Shown piece after piece: positions 1 to 12,334 of a stretch of DNA of 64,000 nt (its first letter is position 1; every line of letters starts with the position of its first letter). Origin of the DNA: Rutidosis leptorrhynchoides (lineage: Eukaryota > Streptophyta > Magnoliopsida > Asterales > Asteraceae); assembly GCF_046630445.1 (NCBI RefSeq), contig NC_092338.1, forward strand, positions 16,096,001 to 16,160,000. The letters are read 5' to 3'. The translations under genes were made by a program, and so were the position numbers. A model generated the notes under the pieces. The model saw nothing but the letters and a program-made list of their open reading frames with translations, ran no database searches and was not told the DNA's origin.

Positions 1-19
1 CCACAAACAACCACTATCA

Positions 20-1044
20 ATGGCTGCAGCTACTAGCTCCACCACTGTGATCAAAGCCACCCCATTCTTGGGTCAAACTAGATCATCTAACATCAACACA
101 TTAAGAGAGGTTGTCTCCATGCCAAGTGCCAAATTCACCATGGTAATTTTAACTTGTTAAAAATTTAACATTTTAAGTGTTTATTTTTGCTTAGAGACTT
201 CTATTCTAATAAGTAAACTGTTGGTTTATATTATTTTTATTTTTTTTTTATCAGGGAAATGAGTTGTGGTATGGACCTGACCGTGTTAAGTACTTGGGAC
301 CATTTTCGGCTCAAACCCCGTCTTACTTGAACGGTGAATTCCCCGGTGATTACGGTTGGGACACCGCTGGTTTGTCCGCTGATCCCGAGGCTTTTGCTAA
401 GAACAGGGCACTTGAGGTAACCATAACATACTTAACCGACTATTACAATGTGTAGAAGTGATTGATTTCATATAGCTTAAGTTTCGATATAAGTTACGAA
501 AGGCTATAATGTTAATTTACTTGATCATGATTAGGTTATCCACGGGCGATGGGCCATGCTTGGAGCGCTCGGGTGTATCACACCCGAGGTTCTCGAAAAG
601 TGGGTAAAAGTGGATTTCAAGGAGCCCGTTTGGTTCAAGGCCGGAGCCCAAATCTTCTCAGAAGGCGGTCTAGACTACCTAGGAAACCCAAACCTTGTCC
701 ATGCTCAGAGCATACTGGCTGTGCTCGGGTTCCAAGTGATTCTAATGGGCCTTGTTGAGGGGTTCCGTATTAACGGGCTTGATGGGGTTGGAGATGGTAA
801 CAACCTATACCCAGGTGGGCAATATTTTGACCCATTGGGCCTTGCAGATGACCCGGTGACTTTCGCTGAGTTGAAGGTGAAAGAGATCAAGAACGGAAGG
901 CTTGCAATGTTCTCAATGTTTGGGTTTTTTGTGCAAGCAATTGTAACAGGAAAAGGCCCATTGGAGAACCTTTTGGACCATTTGGACAACCCTGTGGCTA
1001 ACAATGCATGGGTCTACGCAACCAAGTTTGTGCCCGGGTCATAG
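20..1044 (+). CDS. LHCB3: Light-harvesting chlorophyll a/b-binding protein 3 of photosystem II (LHCII type III), complete, 3 exons
   Basis: Antenna protein of thylakoid membranes that binds chlorophyll a/b and sits in LHCII trimers of photosystem II. Exons 20-142, 255-416 and 535-1044 join in phase 0 across GT-AG introns to give 264 residues, the usual length. The first 35-40 residues are Ser/Thr/Ala-rich and look like a chloroplast transit peptide. The mature part starts near [18 protein letters not shown] and lacks the Arg/Lys-Thr phosphorylation stretch of LHCB1/LHCB2, as known for LHCB3. Helix signatures are visible: [10 protein letters not shown] (chlorophyll-binding E and R, helix B) and [10 protein letters not shown] (helix C). 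The segment [20 protein letters not shown] and the ending [10 protein letters not shown] are LHCB3-like rather than LHCB1, LHCB2 or CP26. The promoter lies outside the window (only 19 bases upstream). No defect is seen; the type III assignment is from remembered family sequences. Confidence 0.95.
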
Positions 1045-2453
1045 ATTATGTAACCTTTCCATTATTCATGTAATTGCAAGTGTAGTGAGAAAATCTGTAG
1101 ATTATAATGATCGATTAATTCTACATATATTAAAGTATTCGTAACTTATTTTTTGATGCTCGTATTTACTTTACAAACTCATCATCACACCTAGAACGTT
1201 TGTAACTAAATTAGATAAATGGTTACGGCAGTACAAAGAAGATTAGAAAAAGAAAACATCTAATCCACATTTTTCATCTTAGCAGACAAAAAAAAAAAAA
1301 AAATTAAAAAAAAAATAAAGGAAAATCAAAAGCAGATACCTTTGAGATCCAGCAAGAAAATGCAGACACCAAGTAAAAAACCTAAAAGAAAGCCAAATGT
1401 GGCACACCGAACGACAACGAATGAAGCTACAAAAACAAAACCAAGCAGGAAACGCACACTTGACACTTACAGATGCACCAATATAAGCTTAACGATGGCG
1501 GATATCCGTCATCTATGAAAAACGACAGCCACTAATATACGTTTTTCAATCCTTTAACCACTAAGTTACATCATATGACTCATATATATAAAAAGTTGGA
1601 GTTAAAGTAAGCTATAACATAACATGAACTCTAGCAAAGCAAATTAATATTCACGCATCATCCAACCCACATTTTGATGGGGTCGATCATCTTCAGCTAA
1701 TAGCTAATAAGATAAATCAAGCAAAGTGATGAAGATTAGAGATTGAATTACGGAAAAAGCTAGTATATGAAAAGATGAACACTAACCTGATTGTCCGTCC
1801 CTGGATGCAAGTCTGTCTTTTTAATTCGTATGAATACATCTAGAAAAAATACAGGAAATGAAAAGATGAAATGGAAACTAGAAGAACAAGATTGGAAATG
1901 AGTAGAGTAATTGATAAGGATGAAAAAAGTAGGGATTGTTTAAGAAGGAGATGATCGGGATAACGAAGATGGTAAGCAAATAAGGAGGAAATAAGTGACG
2001 TCACTGGAGGGTTTCATCAGGGAAAAAGAAGACACCTTTAACAACTTTCAGAAGTCTCAAAAAAAAAAAAAAAAAAAAAAAGCTGCAAAGGAATCGAACC
2101 TGGGTAAGTTTGTTAGTTAGCATCCTCAAGCACCATCCAGAGTTCCAGACCAAATGCACATACATGTTAGGATTGGTGAATATATAATATACCTCGTATA
2201 TATAAAACGACAATACAAACAGCTCAAAACAACCTATTCTTGAACGCCTATTATGTATAGGTATAATAATGATCCCCTTTTGGCATGAAGAACTATAACC
2301 TCACAATATGTTACATGTAAACCGATACATTTGCTTGGATTTTAGCAACTAATCATATTGTTCTGAAACAAATTATACAATTATGTACATCGATAACTTC
2401 AACATAAAAAGAGTTATGATGTCTATATGTATTTATATATTTAAATATATAGC
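1045..2453. other. Intergenic stretch between LHCB3 and the next gene
   Basis: The first ~100 bases are the likely 3' UTR of LHCB3. The rest is A-rich DNA with poly(A) runs near 1288-1315 and 2058-2079. A short stretch at about 2080-2150 read on the minus strand contains GGTTCGATTCC, a B-box-like sequence that may be a scrap of a tRNA-derived SINE. No coding signal is seen. Confidence 0.6.
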
Positions 2454-5400
2454 TCAGTCAACATCCTTAACCTCAGCTTCAACATCAATAACAGCTCTAG
2501 ATGAAGCCTTCCCTGCAGAAAGTATGCAACCATATTCATTAACACATAAATGATAAAGCTTGTATCATCAAAAACTAATTTTTTTATTTAAATAAGCGTT
2601 TACTCATGCAAAATGGTGTATGTACCTTTCTTCGTTTGAGAAAACAGCTCGTTGAATGCTCCATCAAATGTTGTTGATTCCTTTGAGGATCTCGCAGGGT
2701 CCCTTACAAACTCGTCACCCACCACTGAAATCGAATATATATATTTATGGAATGAAGACACAACATACTACATGAAAAGATTATAAACAAGAGATTTTGG
2801 GGAAAGTCAAGTGTTTCATAATTAGTCAAACACTTGTCCTAAAATACTAGTACAACCGTACAAGACAAGTCAAACATTACACTAATTGTGTAATCAAAGC
2901 CACCCAAACACAAATGTTCACGCGCATACGAAAATGGTATCCATGATCATATTGAACAAACAAGTATAATGTCACAAGTCTTTTACCTGAAAAAGGTTGA
3001 TTACAATAGGGACACAGTTGTGGCTCATCATTTAACATAGACCTGCAACATACAATAGAAGGACCAACTTAAATACAAAAGTTACCCGGAGGGGACTTAA
3101 CACCTTCGCGATCATATGCCACGCACGCATGCACTTTCGGGAGGAAACCTGAATCACATTGCAGGAACCCAATTCTTAAACCATCCTTAGGGATTGGGCG
3201 GACCGAGTTTGAATCCTGAATGGATCTGGGAGAAAACCCCCTGGGGTCAATCTGAAGCTCCATATTTCAAGCAGATTGATTAATAGGATGGGCAAAGCGA
3301 GGCTCGAACCCATGACCTAAACCCAAGCCCCACACACAAGGTGTGGGGATACCACTAAGGCAAGCGTGCAATGGTTTTTTTAATATATAACAAAATCAGA
3401 AATGGATCAAGTTTCTTACTTGAAAACCTCAAATTGGCTTTGACAATTCCGACACTGGAAAAAAAATAACAAAAGATGGTTATCTCAAACGTGATAATAC
3501 TTCCATAAAAAAACAACTACTAACAATATATCTGAAGTAGTTTAACTAGGGGAAATAATCTGTGCTGCTAGTCTTTAGATAACGTACAGTTTTAAACATG
3601 TAAATTTGGGATAAAAAGTGTATACGATCTAATGCCAGGCAGTACATATCTTATCCTGTTTAACTAATGCCCAATTATACAAGGCTTAATAAGCATTAGC
3701 CAATACAAAGCATCTTGCTACAAAGAAACATTTATAGCTACAAAGATAGTTTGTGAACTAATCTTACTTGAATTTCGACCATATCTCTCATCGCCCACCA
3801 AACAAGAGCTCCCAAACCCACAATTGGAACAATCACTACAAAAAGCTGCCAATTAAAAGTACAAAAACAAAACAAAAGAATTAAGAAATATTAATTGGTA
3901 AATAAAATAAAATAAGATAAAGTTCGGTAACGTTGATAATGCAGATCGGCTGCTATCTAAGCTTGAGAAGATAAAGTTCAATGATACTCCAATAAGAATA
4001 TTCAAGGCTAGAGACAGGGAACTATCACCAAATGGTCAATACAACAGATACCAGGAAAGACCTACATGTATCAAGAACAACAATTTAAACTACACTAACG
4101 CCTTCAGAGATGATAGATGTTTTAGTGAAGTTGCTGGAAGTCCAAGGGTAGATCTAAGAGATAAACTCAATAATAAAAAGGCGTATGAAAGTAACAAAAA
4201 CCACACGATCGGGCACAACGGTGATCTTCGCGATAGGCTTAACAACAGATCCAGCACTGCTTGGGGCAACAACGATGATCTTAGGGAGACCTTAAACAAA
4301 AAAGCTAACCCTAATGTCAATAAAGTGGGCCCCCACAAATACACTGACGAGAGGAAAATAAAACTTACAAACACCCAACTTCCAAACCCACACCTCATGA
4401 ATAAATCAATTAGATGTGAACTTAAAGGAGTAGATTTGTTCTTTCAACCGGAAGATTTATGCAAAGCCGAGGGTATATGCAACTTCTCACTAAAGTATCT
4501 GGGTGGATTAGATGTGCTCATAGTTTGTGAGTCGATAGAGGCAGCAAAATGTATTGTTTCTAACAACAATCATGCAATCTTCAAATGGAGTAATAGGGTG
4601 AATATTCTTGATGAAAAACATTGGTCGTCCGGTAGGTTGGTTTGGCTCAACATTAGAGGCGTCCCTGTCACTAGATGGTCAGAAGATACCTTTAAAAATA
4701 TTGCAGGTTGGTGGGGTAAGATCTTAGATATGGAAAACTGCAATGTCGATGGTGGGAACCAAAACCTTGATATAGGCAAAGTTCTCATCCATACTCGCAG
4801 CAGCACTGTTTGCTTTGAAGGAGAAGTTCAATTGATTGATAAAGAAGAAATAGTATACGTCAGCGTCAGGGAAGATTACTCTAGAATAGTAAGGTTTGAA
4901 TTTAAACAAAGTGAACAGGCACAAATTGATCCTATTATCTCAAACTCGGATAATGATGATGAAGATCAATACATTGACGATACCTTTGGGGGCTCAGATG
5001 AGGACGATTTTGAGATCAATCATGATTTCGAAAGGAATTATGATCATGAAGGTGTTAACAATAATACGGCCGACGATGACTCAAACCCAGAAGAAGATGG
5101 CCGGAATTTTCATTTCTCCGGTGACGAAAAAGAGAATGGTCAAGAGGTCAAAGACGTAGGGTCGGGTTGCTGGAACCTAGGCAACATATTCCTAGAAAGT
5201 AATGATGACTGCAGCGTGAATAACACAGTACACGAGGGAGATAGTGGTATCCAGGAAACGCATGACCTTGAAACATGTGATACGCATCTTCCCTCAGGTA
5301 AGTGTCTTGACAACCCTATTCCCCCTATTATTCAACCCGACCCCTGCCTAAAACCAAATACCCACATCAGCCCAAAACATAATACCCCTCTCAACCCAAC

Positions 5401-8400
5401 CCCCAGCCCATTACCTAATTCACCAAGCCCAATTAACAACTCTCACTCCAATAAATCCAAACATTGTTCTCCACTACCTAATTACGAACCTACCTTATCC
5501 CCAGCCCACTCACTTACTGCCCAAAACAATAATACACCAACCCTTAACCCCAATCATTCCCCTCACATTACTCCATCACGAACAGTCCACTCTCTAAACT
5601 CACAAATCAGCCCAATAAAACCTACCAGGCCCATTCCGTCGAGCAACACCAGCCCAAGTCCACCTCGCAAAACCAAAACACGTTCCAAATCCACTCCTCC
5701 CATCGTTACAACCCCTAAAACCATTCCTCCATATACCGAAGATAAAAATTCGAATAACCCTTATGATCCCAAAAGAAATAATTGCTGGACAAATATGAGG
5801 CCATGGAAAACATCCTCCCGAATGTTAAACCTTAAACACGCACCCACTATCCGTCCAAACAACCAACCAACCCGTTCCAACACCAACAAGAACCCACCTC
5901 ATCTCCAGAATCGTCATAATACACCCAGTAACGCATCTGATCATACTGTTAGGAGAGAAAGTTCCAAATCGGCTAGCCAAGATTCTTTAAACTCGATAAA
6001 CACTGAAGGTATCTACGAATTTGGCTGTAAATTGGGGTTAAAATGGCAGAAAAAGCCATCCACTCAGTAACTTCTCTTATTCCCTTCGAATACTATAGTT
6101 TCATTATGAAGTTATCATCATACAACATAAGAACTTTCGGGGTAGGTAAAGATAGCAAATTCGGGTCTTTAAAGAGTTTTATTTCGCGTGAGAAGCCTTC
6201 ATTCCTTGCACTGCAGGAAACAAAGCTCCAAACAGTTAATGATCTTTGGGTTACTTCGCTATGGGGTTCCTCAGACTGTTCGTTTATTCAACAAGAAAAG
6301 ATCGGCAAATCGGGCGGGCAACTACTAAAGATCGTCATAAAGACCATTGCCCCATCTCTCTTTATGACGAGATGAAAAATTTTGGCCCAAAACCCATCAA
6401 AGTGTTCGATGCATGGCTTGATGATAAAGAAGCTGAGCAAATAATCCTATCCACTTGGGCCGAAACTGTCACCGCTGGCCCACGTAAAGACTGTAATTTC
6501 ATGGCCAAACTTAAAAAAACAAAAGCAGCCCTTAAGTTATGGAGTGATAAAAAATTCGGTCAACTTGATAACGATATCGATAACTTCAAAAACATTGCTC
6601 AATCCTTAGAGATTAAAGCTGAATCTTCCTCCTTATCAGAACAGGATTTAGCCGATTGGAAAGAGGCTCGTAAGTGTTGGTTCGATAAAGAAAAAATTAA
6701 AAGTAGTATGATGAAACAAAAGGCTCGTGTTCGTTGGATCTTAGAAGGAGATGAGAATTCAAAGTACTTTCACTCGGTCATCCGCAATAATTACAATCGG
6801 AATAATATTAGAGGGCTCAATATTGATGGTGTATGGAATGATAACCCTCTTGACATTAAGCAGGCGACTCTAAACCACTTTTCAAAAACTTTTGATTAGC
6901 CAAACATCTCCAGACCGTCACTGGAAGATCTTCACTTTCCCTCGATTACTCAGATTGAGGCAGCCGAATTAGAAAATAGCTTTTCAGAATCAGAAATCTT
7001 TGAAGCAATAAATGACTGTGGTAGCATCAAGGCCCCGGGACCGGACGGGTACAATTTTAGATTCTTCAAAAAATATTGGAACACCATCAAAAGGAATCTC
7101 CTTGAAGCTATCACATGGTTTTGGGAAAAAGGTGAGTTTTCCAAAGGATGCAATGCATCCTTTATCACTCTCGTGCCAAAAAAATCAGATCCTTTATGCC
7201 TCGGTGACTTTAGACCCATTAGCCTTATCGGATGCTACTACAAGATAGTGGCTAAAATGCTATCATCTCGGCTGCGAAAGGTGCTCCCAAACCTCGTAGG
7301 TTGTGAACAAAGCGCTTTCTTAAAAGGGCGCTTCATCCTTGATGGCGCTTTAATCGCTAACGAAACGGTTGACTTCCTAAAAGCTAAAAAAACGAAAGGT
7401 CTCATTTTTAAGGTTGATTTCGAGAAGGCGTTCGATAGCCTCAACTGGAAGTTTCTGCTAGATGTAATGAAGTGTATGGGTTTCGGCGTAAAGTGGCGTA
7501 GTTGGATTAGCTCGTGTCTAAAATCGGCCTCCGTTTCTATTTTAGTTAACGGGTCACCGACTCACGAATTCTTACTTGGTAGAGGTGTGAGGCAAGGAGA
7601 CCCGCTATCTCCTTTCCTCTATATTCTTGCGGCTGAAGGGTTGAACATCCTTACAAAAACGGGTTTAGAAAGAAACTTGTTTAAAGGTATTGAGGTCGGG
7701 AAAGACAAAATTCTAGTGTCACACCTACAATACGCGGATGACACGATTTTTTTCGGTGAATGGAGCCATAGAAATGCTTTTAACCTCCGCAACATACTTA
7801 AATGCTTCGAGCTAGCTTCCGGATTAAAAGTGAATTTTAGTAAAAGTTATGTGTATGGAGTAAATGTAAATCAGGCGGATATCAACCCCGTGGCTCAACA
7901 CTTAGGCTGCCAAGTCGGTCATTTTCCCTTTATCTACCTAGGTATCCCAATTGGCTCCAGGATGAAAAAGGTTAGTGATTGGCAACCGGTCATTGATAAA
8001 TTTGAAAAAAGATTATCAAGTTGGAAAATGAGATCGATGTCAGTTGGTGGAAGATTGATACTCATCAAATCGGTGGTCTCGAGTCTCGCATTGTACTACT
8101 TCTCGCTATTCCGTGCCCCGCAATGTGTGATCAAACTACTTGAGAGTGTAAGACGGAATTTTTTTTTGGGTGGGTCGGGCTCACAACAATATATAGCTTG
8201 GATTAAATGGGAGGGTATTTTAAATTCTTATGAAAACGGGGGGCTTAACATCGGGTCTTTAAAAAGTAAAAACTTGGCTCTTTTGGGGAAGTGGTGGTGG
8301 AGGTTTAAAACTGAAACCAACGCTTTTTGGGTTAAAATCATACGTAGTATATACGGTGTTTATGGCGGACTGGTTACGGGGAGTTCTACCTCTCTAGTAC

Positions 8401-10166
8401 CCGGGACGTGGACTAACATTATAATGGCAGGAAAGGCTATTGAGCTGTCCCAAGTGGAGTTTTCAAACTGTTTTCGCAGATCAATTCACGATGGTGGCAG
8501 CACGTCCTTCTGGCATGATCATTGGATTAGTATTGACAAACTCTCTAACCTTTTTCCCAGATTATATAGGCTAGAAAGTAACGCGGATGTAACAGTAAAG
8601 GATCGAGTTTTAAGTGGCAGCGATGATTCCGCATTAAACACCAGCTGGGTGCGGCCTCCTACTGGTCGAGTAACGGATGAACTCAACGTGCTTACAGGTC
8701 TGATCAAATCCTTCAGGTACGAACAGGGTGATGGTCCGGATCGATGGGTATGGACCTTAGATAGTGATGGTTTGTTTCGTGTCAAGTCTCTTGCATCTTC
8801 AGTTGATACCCGGTTACTTGGCTCAAATGGATCATCCTTATGTACCATACATAACAACATTATTCCAAAAAAGATCGAGATCTTCGCGTGGCGGACCCTT
8901 AAAAAAAGACTTCCGGTTCGTTTAGAATTAGACAAGAGGGGGGTTGACCTTGATAGTGTTCGTTGCCCACTTTGCGACGATGATTTGGAATCCGTTGAAC
9001 ACTCAATTATCTTTTGTAAACACGCTCTTGATATTTGGGATAGGGTTTACAAATGGTGGAATATGGGTTCCTTCTCTAGCTTTAGTATTCAAGAAGTTCT
9101 TGGTGACGATTCTGCTTCGTATACCTCTAAGTTTGGAATGAAGGTTTGGCTAGCTGTTAGATGGATTAGTGCTTACCTGATATGGAAAAATAGAAACAAC
9201 AAAGTCTTTCGGGGAAGTAATTGGACTGTTCCGGTAGCCTTTAATGAAATACAAATAAGGTCGTTCGAGTGGATATCAACAAGATCGAAGGACAGGAAAC
9301 TCAACTGGCTCGTGTGGATCTCAAATCCCTCATCTTACCTTTCGAGTTGATGTTTTTATATCCCTCGGGTGTTAGTTTTTAGTCATTTTCATGTTCATTT
9401 TCCTTCTAGTGCTTTTCGTGGTCTAGTTAGTTTGTAATCCGGTCTGTTTGTCTCCAATGATCTATTGGAGGTTTATACTCTGTGTAATTGTTGGTTTAAT
9501 ACAAATTCTTGCTTTTAAAAATAAAAAAAATAAAAAAATAAAAATAAAAAAATAGACACAAGCACTACACAAGTTTGTTAATTTGCAAGCACTTTAAGCA
9601 CCAATTAAGCAGGAACTTACAAATGTAGTCCACACATCAAGTTCAAATTTTACATAAATAAATTATGTTTTTTTTTTAAAAAAAATATAGATATCAACAT
9701 TATTCCATAAACAAAAAGAATTATTATCAAATTATGATTATGAAGCGAGTGTAGTAAAATGCATAATTATTAGTCACGTACATACCCAAACTGAAACAAT
9801 GGTATCAAGAATCCAACCAAGTTGACCAGTCAAAGTTAGATAAGTCAACCCAATAGCCAAGGCAATATTTCCCAAAACCTTTGCTGTACCGTCGTCATCA
9901 TTCCCGCCGCCGCCACCGCTGCCGTTAAATTTAAGATTATTTAATCTCACAAGAACCACCCTTTTCTTCTTTTTAGATGATAATATATCACTAGATCCAA
10001 AACCAAATCTAAAACTATGTTGATTGTAACTGCAGAAATAAAATTTCGTGGGTTTTGTTGAAATAGTGTTGCAATTGTATGAGTTTATTTTTGGGGTTTT
10101 GTGACGTGTGAGATTTGTGAAAGCTTGTGGAATTATAGTTGACATCATCATCATCATAGTGAGCAT
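2454..10166 (-). CDS. Predicted plastid-targeted membrane protein with a two-CXXC zinc-finger-like module, 6 exons, large first intron
   Basis: Exons on the minus strand are 9786-10166, 3768-3845, 3420-3454, 2987-3042, 2626-2724 and 2454-2512. All junctions are GT-AG and phases agree, giving 235 residues. The N-terminus (MLTMMMMMSTIIPQAF, Ser/Thr/Asn/Lys-rich, few acidic residues) looks like a transit peptide. Next come a Gly/Asp linker and two hydrophobic segments (VLGNIALAIGLTYLTLTG and LFVVIVPIVGLGALVWW), then CRNC and CPYC pairs about 22 residues apart, which could bind zinc, and an acidic tail ending EAEVKDVD. I do not recognise a named gene; function is unknown. Intron 1 is 5.9 kb because an L1-type LINE sits in it in the opposite orientation; intron 3 holds a SINE. 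Whether intron 1 is still spliced cannot be told from sequence, but all exons are open. The exact start among the clustered ATGs is uncertain. Confidence 0.8.
3063..3375 (-). repeat. tRNA-derived SINE in intron 3 of the plastid membrane-protein gene
   Basis: Read on the minus strand it has an A-box-like CTTAGTGGTATCC near the 5' end and a B-box GGTTCGAGCC (near 3299-3310). The 3' part contains GGCATATGATCG and AAGTCCCCTC, which resembles the 3' ends of the SINE-like copies at 11.6, 21.7 and 22.6 kb. Edges are approximate and no target duplication was resolved. Confidence 0.6.
3911..6070 (+). pseudogene. LINE ORF1 (RNA-binding protein), 5'-truncated
   Basis: An open frame runs through from 3911 to the stop at 6068-6070. 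Its first residues (FGNVDNADRLLSKLEKI... PIRIFKARDRE) look like the second half of an RRM fold, so the start is lost. It continues with three copies of a DLRDRLNN-like motif, then a second globular region (about 4400-4900) that resembles the DUF4283-type domain of plant LINE ORF1 proteins, an Asp/Glu-rich stretch, and a long Pro/Ser/Asn-rich tail. No CCHC knuckle is seen. Apart from the missing start, no internal stop or frameshift is visible. The role in plant LINEs is binding the element RNA. Confidence 0.75.
6106..9350 (+). pseudogene. LINE ORF2: endonuclease remnant, reverse transcriptase, zf-RVT region
   Basis: Starts at ATG 6106 (MKLSSYNIRTFG), the usual start of an APE-type endonuclease; LALQETKL follows. 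Around 6320-6345 the frame changes and the text jumps to HKDHCPISL, the end of that domain, so the middle of the endonuclease is deleted. A stop (TAG, 6897-6899) then interrupts the otherwise open frame. The reverse transcriptase is well kept: FRPISLIGCYYKI, VDFEKAFDSLNW (catalytic Asp), GVRQGDPLSPFL and QYADDTIFF (catalytic YADD, near 7730-7755). The C-terminal region has a zf-RVT pattern with CPLC (about 8967) and a later His/Cys pair. No RNase H domain is apparent. It cannot act on its own because of the endonuclease loss. Confidence 0.85.
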
Positions 10167-10739
10167 GAAAATGGATTTATAGGATTTGTTGGGGGAAAAT
10201 CATGGTTTGTTTGAGAAAAGGGATTATAAGGGATAACTTAAAAAACTGATTATCTTGTTTGTGTTCCTTATTTCTTTTTATTTCAGTTTTTTGTTTGCCC
10301 TCGTAAAACTTATATTAATTTTAATTTTAATATATAACGACTTAGATATGCTTCCAAACGAGAAATTAGCGATACATAATTTTGCTATAAAAATAATTAT
10401 TAGAGATGAATCATTTTTTCATGTGGTTTGAATTGAATGGAGACCAAAGATTGAGTTACTAATCCGTCTGAACAATTTAATAAATAAGGAAGTATCGTTA
10501 CTTTTTCCATTATAAGTTCGAAGTTTTTGTACTTGATAATTCGATTAAGTTTAATAATCTAAAATAGAAAAAACAAATATTTAAAGAAAAAAGGACTTAA
10601 GAAAATAGGAAAAAATTACCGTCGGAAGATAATATAACAAATATAAAAATCAAAGTAAAAATGGGCAACCCAATATGACAAAACACACAAAAAATGTAAA
10701 AGTATATTTATTAATCTGTTGTTAAAAAAAAACTTATTA

Positions 10740-10806
<67 letters not shown>
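10740..10806. repeat. (ATT)n microsatellite
   Basis: About 22 uninterrupted TTA/ATT units in the intergenic region upstream of the minus-strand plastid gene. The surrounding stretch 10167-10890 is AT-rich and shows no coding signal; it should contain the promoter of that gene. Confidence 0.95.
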
Positions 10807-10809
<3 letters not shown>

Positions 10810-10890
10810 TAATTATTAATTAATACTATAATAATATTAATAATTATAAAATATGATTATTAGCTAACTGGCGGCCTGTTAATAAGCTTA

Positions 10891-11245
10891 GACCATCTTT
10901 AACAATGATGAGCATGTTGGCGTGTTGATGGATAGGGTGTGGTGTTTGATGAGCGTGCTAGTAAACTGATAAATAATGGGGGTGGAGTGTTGAGTGATTT
11001 GTTAGGTGATGTGTTAAAATTTGACCGGAAGTTAAGTGAAAAAGATGATATTAAAAAAGGAAAATGAACCATTCAAAAAACAAAAAATACAAGCACGCTG
11101 TTCCAAGCACGCACGCCAGAAGCACGTGCTCACGCTGTTCCAAGCACGCACGCCAGAAGCACATGGGTGAGCACGCCATTGTTATGAGGCGTGTTGGGTA
11201 ATTTTAGGCATGTTGGGAGGGAGCACGGTCCCGTTAGCGATGGTC
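10891..11245. mobile_element. Harbinger/Tourist-type MITE
   Basis: Flanked by TTA on both sides (10888-10890 and 11246-11248), the PIF/Harbinger target duplication. Terminal inverted repeats GACCATC / GATGGTC are visible. Just inside the left end is GAGCATGTTGGCGTGTTG, which closely matches the left end of the larger element at 19517-21383, so both belong to one family. It is 355 bp and non-coding. Inside it, a 37-bp unit is present twice in tandem (11094-11167). Confidence 0.75.
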
Positions 11246-11580
11246 TTAACATGGCCCATTAGATAACCAGACGACACTGTTAATAAGTTTAAGAGGTCCC
11301 ATGAAAAATTTAATTATTTTCGTACTCTTTAGAAGGTAACAAACAACTCATCACAAAACAATTAAAGATACTAAGCTGACTGTTACAGTTACTCCGTATG
11401 TTTCATTTCATAGTTTTGATAAACCTAAAGTTACCACTAGTAAAACAAATAATACGCAGTAATAAATAAGATTTTTCTACTATAACTCTTAGGTTTGTCG
11501 ATAAATTTCAAAAAACACTTGCACCTTTTAATAATTTCATATAAAAATTAACGTTAACTGCTTTGTACAAGTGTACCACA

Positions 11581-11812
11581 ATTTTTTTTTTTTAACAGCA
11601 GTTTGAGATCACCTAAGAGGACTAAATCACTCACGTGATCATCTCTGTTAGTTGCATAACGCGCCCTCAGCTGCTACCATGGAGAAAACCTGGACCAATC
11701 CAAGGACGTGACCGGTAAAACCCCCCACCCCGTTTACTACCCCAGGGAATCGAACTCCAAACCGTAACAAAGAAGTATGACCATTACCACTTGACCAACA
11801 ACACAAGGATCA
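11581..11812 (-). repeat. tRNA-derived SINE
   Basis: Read on the minus strand it starts near GTTGGTCAAGTGGTAATGG (A-box-like), carries GGAGTTCGATTCC (B-box) and ends in a poly(A) tail (poly-T at 11581-11592 on the plus strand). The 3' part (GTGATTTAGTCCTCTTAGG) resembles the other SINE copies in the window. The flanks 11249-11580 and 11813-12265 are AT-rich and show nothing further. Confidence 0.7.
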
Positions 11813-12264
11813 ACATATTAATGCTCTTTAACGATAACTTTATAGATTATGTATTACATTTATAACTAATTATAGAGTATACATACACATAAAAACCAAA
11901 CTCTAATCTACTCTAATGGACCGGACTCATCTATACAATCGAGCCGGGCTACTCCTAATATGCATATTCTAATAGTCTTATTGTCTTAAGGTTATCGTTA
12001 AGAAAATTCTGATAAATAATATTCATTTGATGCGATTCGTAGTATAAAGTATCCAGATTCCATTGATCAACAGCTTTACATTTATCATAATTACGTTTTC
12101 TAGTTAGCTTTCTTGCAACTTTATAAAACCTTATTTAGTAATATCAACTTGTATGATATTAGACTTTGTAAACTATCACTTATGCATGTGATTTCGTATC
12201 TTTCTTTTACGTACAATCTCTTCAAAAGATAAAATTATATCAACTATAATCCCCACTAGTCACT

Positions 12265-12276
12265 GTCTTTAAATAG
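12265..12276 (+). promoter_or_regulatory. TATA-like element of the root-cap gene
   Basis: TCTTTAAATAG lies about 60-70 bases upstream of the start codon at 12335, a normal spacing for a short plant 5' UTR. Confidence 0.45.
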
Positions 12277-12334
12277 AAACCAAAGTTTAGACTTTAGACA
12301 ACCAAATTCATTACACCATAATTCATTCTCAAGA

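Larger units (their letters stand above)
3911..9555 (+). mobile_element. L1-type LINE, 5'-truncated, inserted antisense in a host intron
   Basis: A non-LTR retrotransposon of about 5.6 kb. Order: partial ORF1 (open from 3911), ORF2 with endonuclease remnant, reverse transcriptase and a C-terminal zinc-finger region (6106-9350), a 3' UTR, and an A-rich tail with interspersed T (9513-9552). The 5' edge falls inside an RRM-like domain and has no start codon, which fits truncation during target-primed reverse transcription. The A/T-rich stretch before the element (about 3899-3916) resembles the end of the tail, so the target duplication is probably A-rich and cannot be separated from the tail by eye. 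It lies in intron 1 of the minus-strand gene at 2454-10166. Confidence 0.88.

Noticed and set aside
2060-2130. Full SINE on the minus strand
   Set aside because: Only a B-box-like motif next to a homopolymer; too little sequence to support an element.
10176-10182. TATAAAT on the minus strand as the TATA box of the plastid membrane-protein gene
   Set aside because: It is only about 10-15 bases upstream of the first ATG, too close unless a later ATG is the true start; left undecided.
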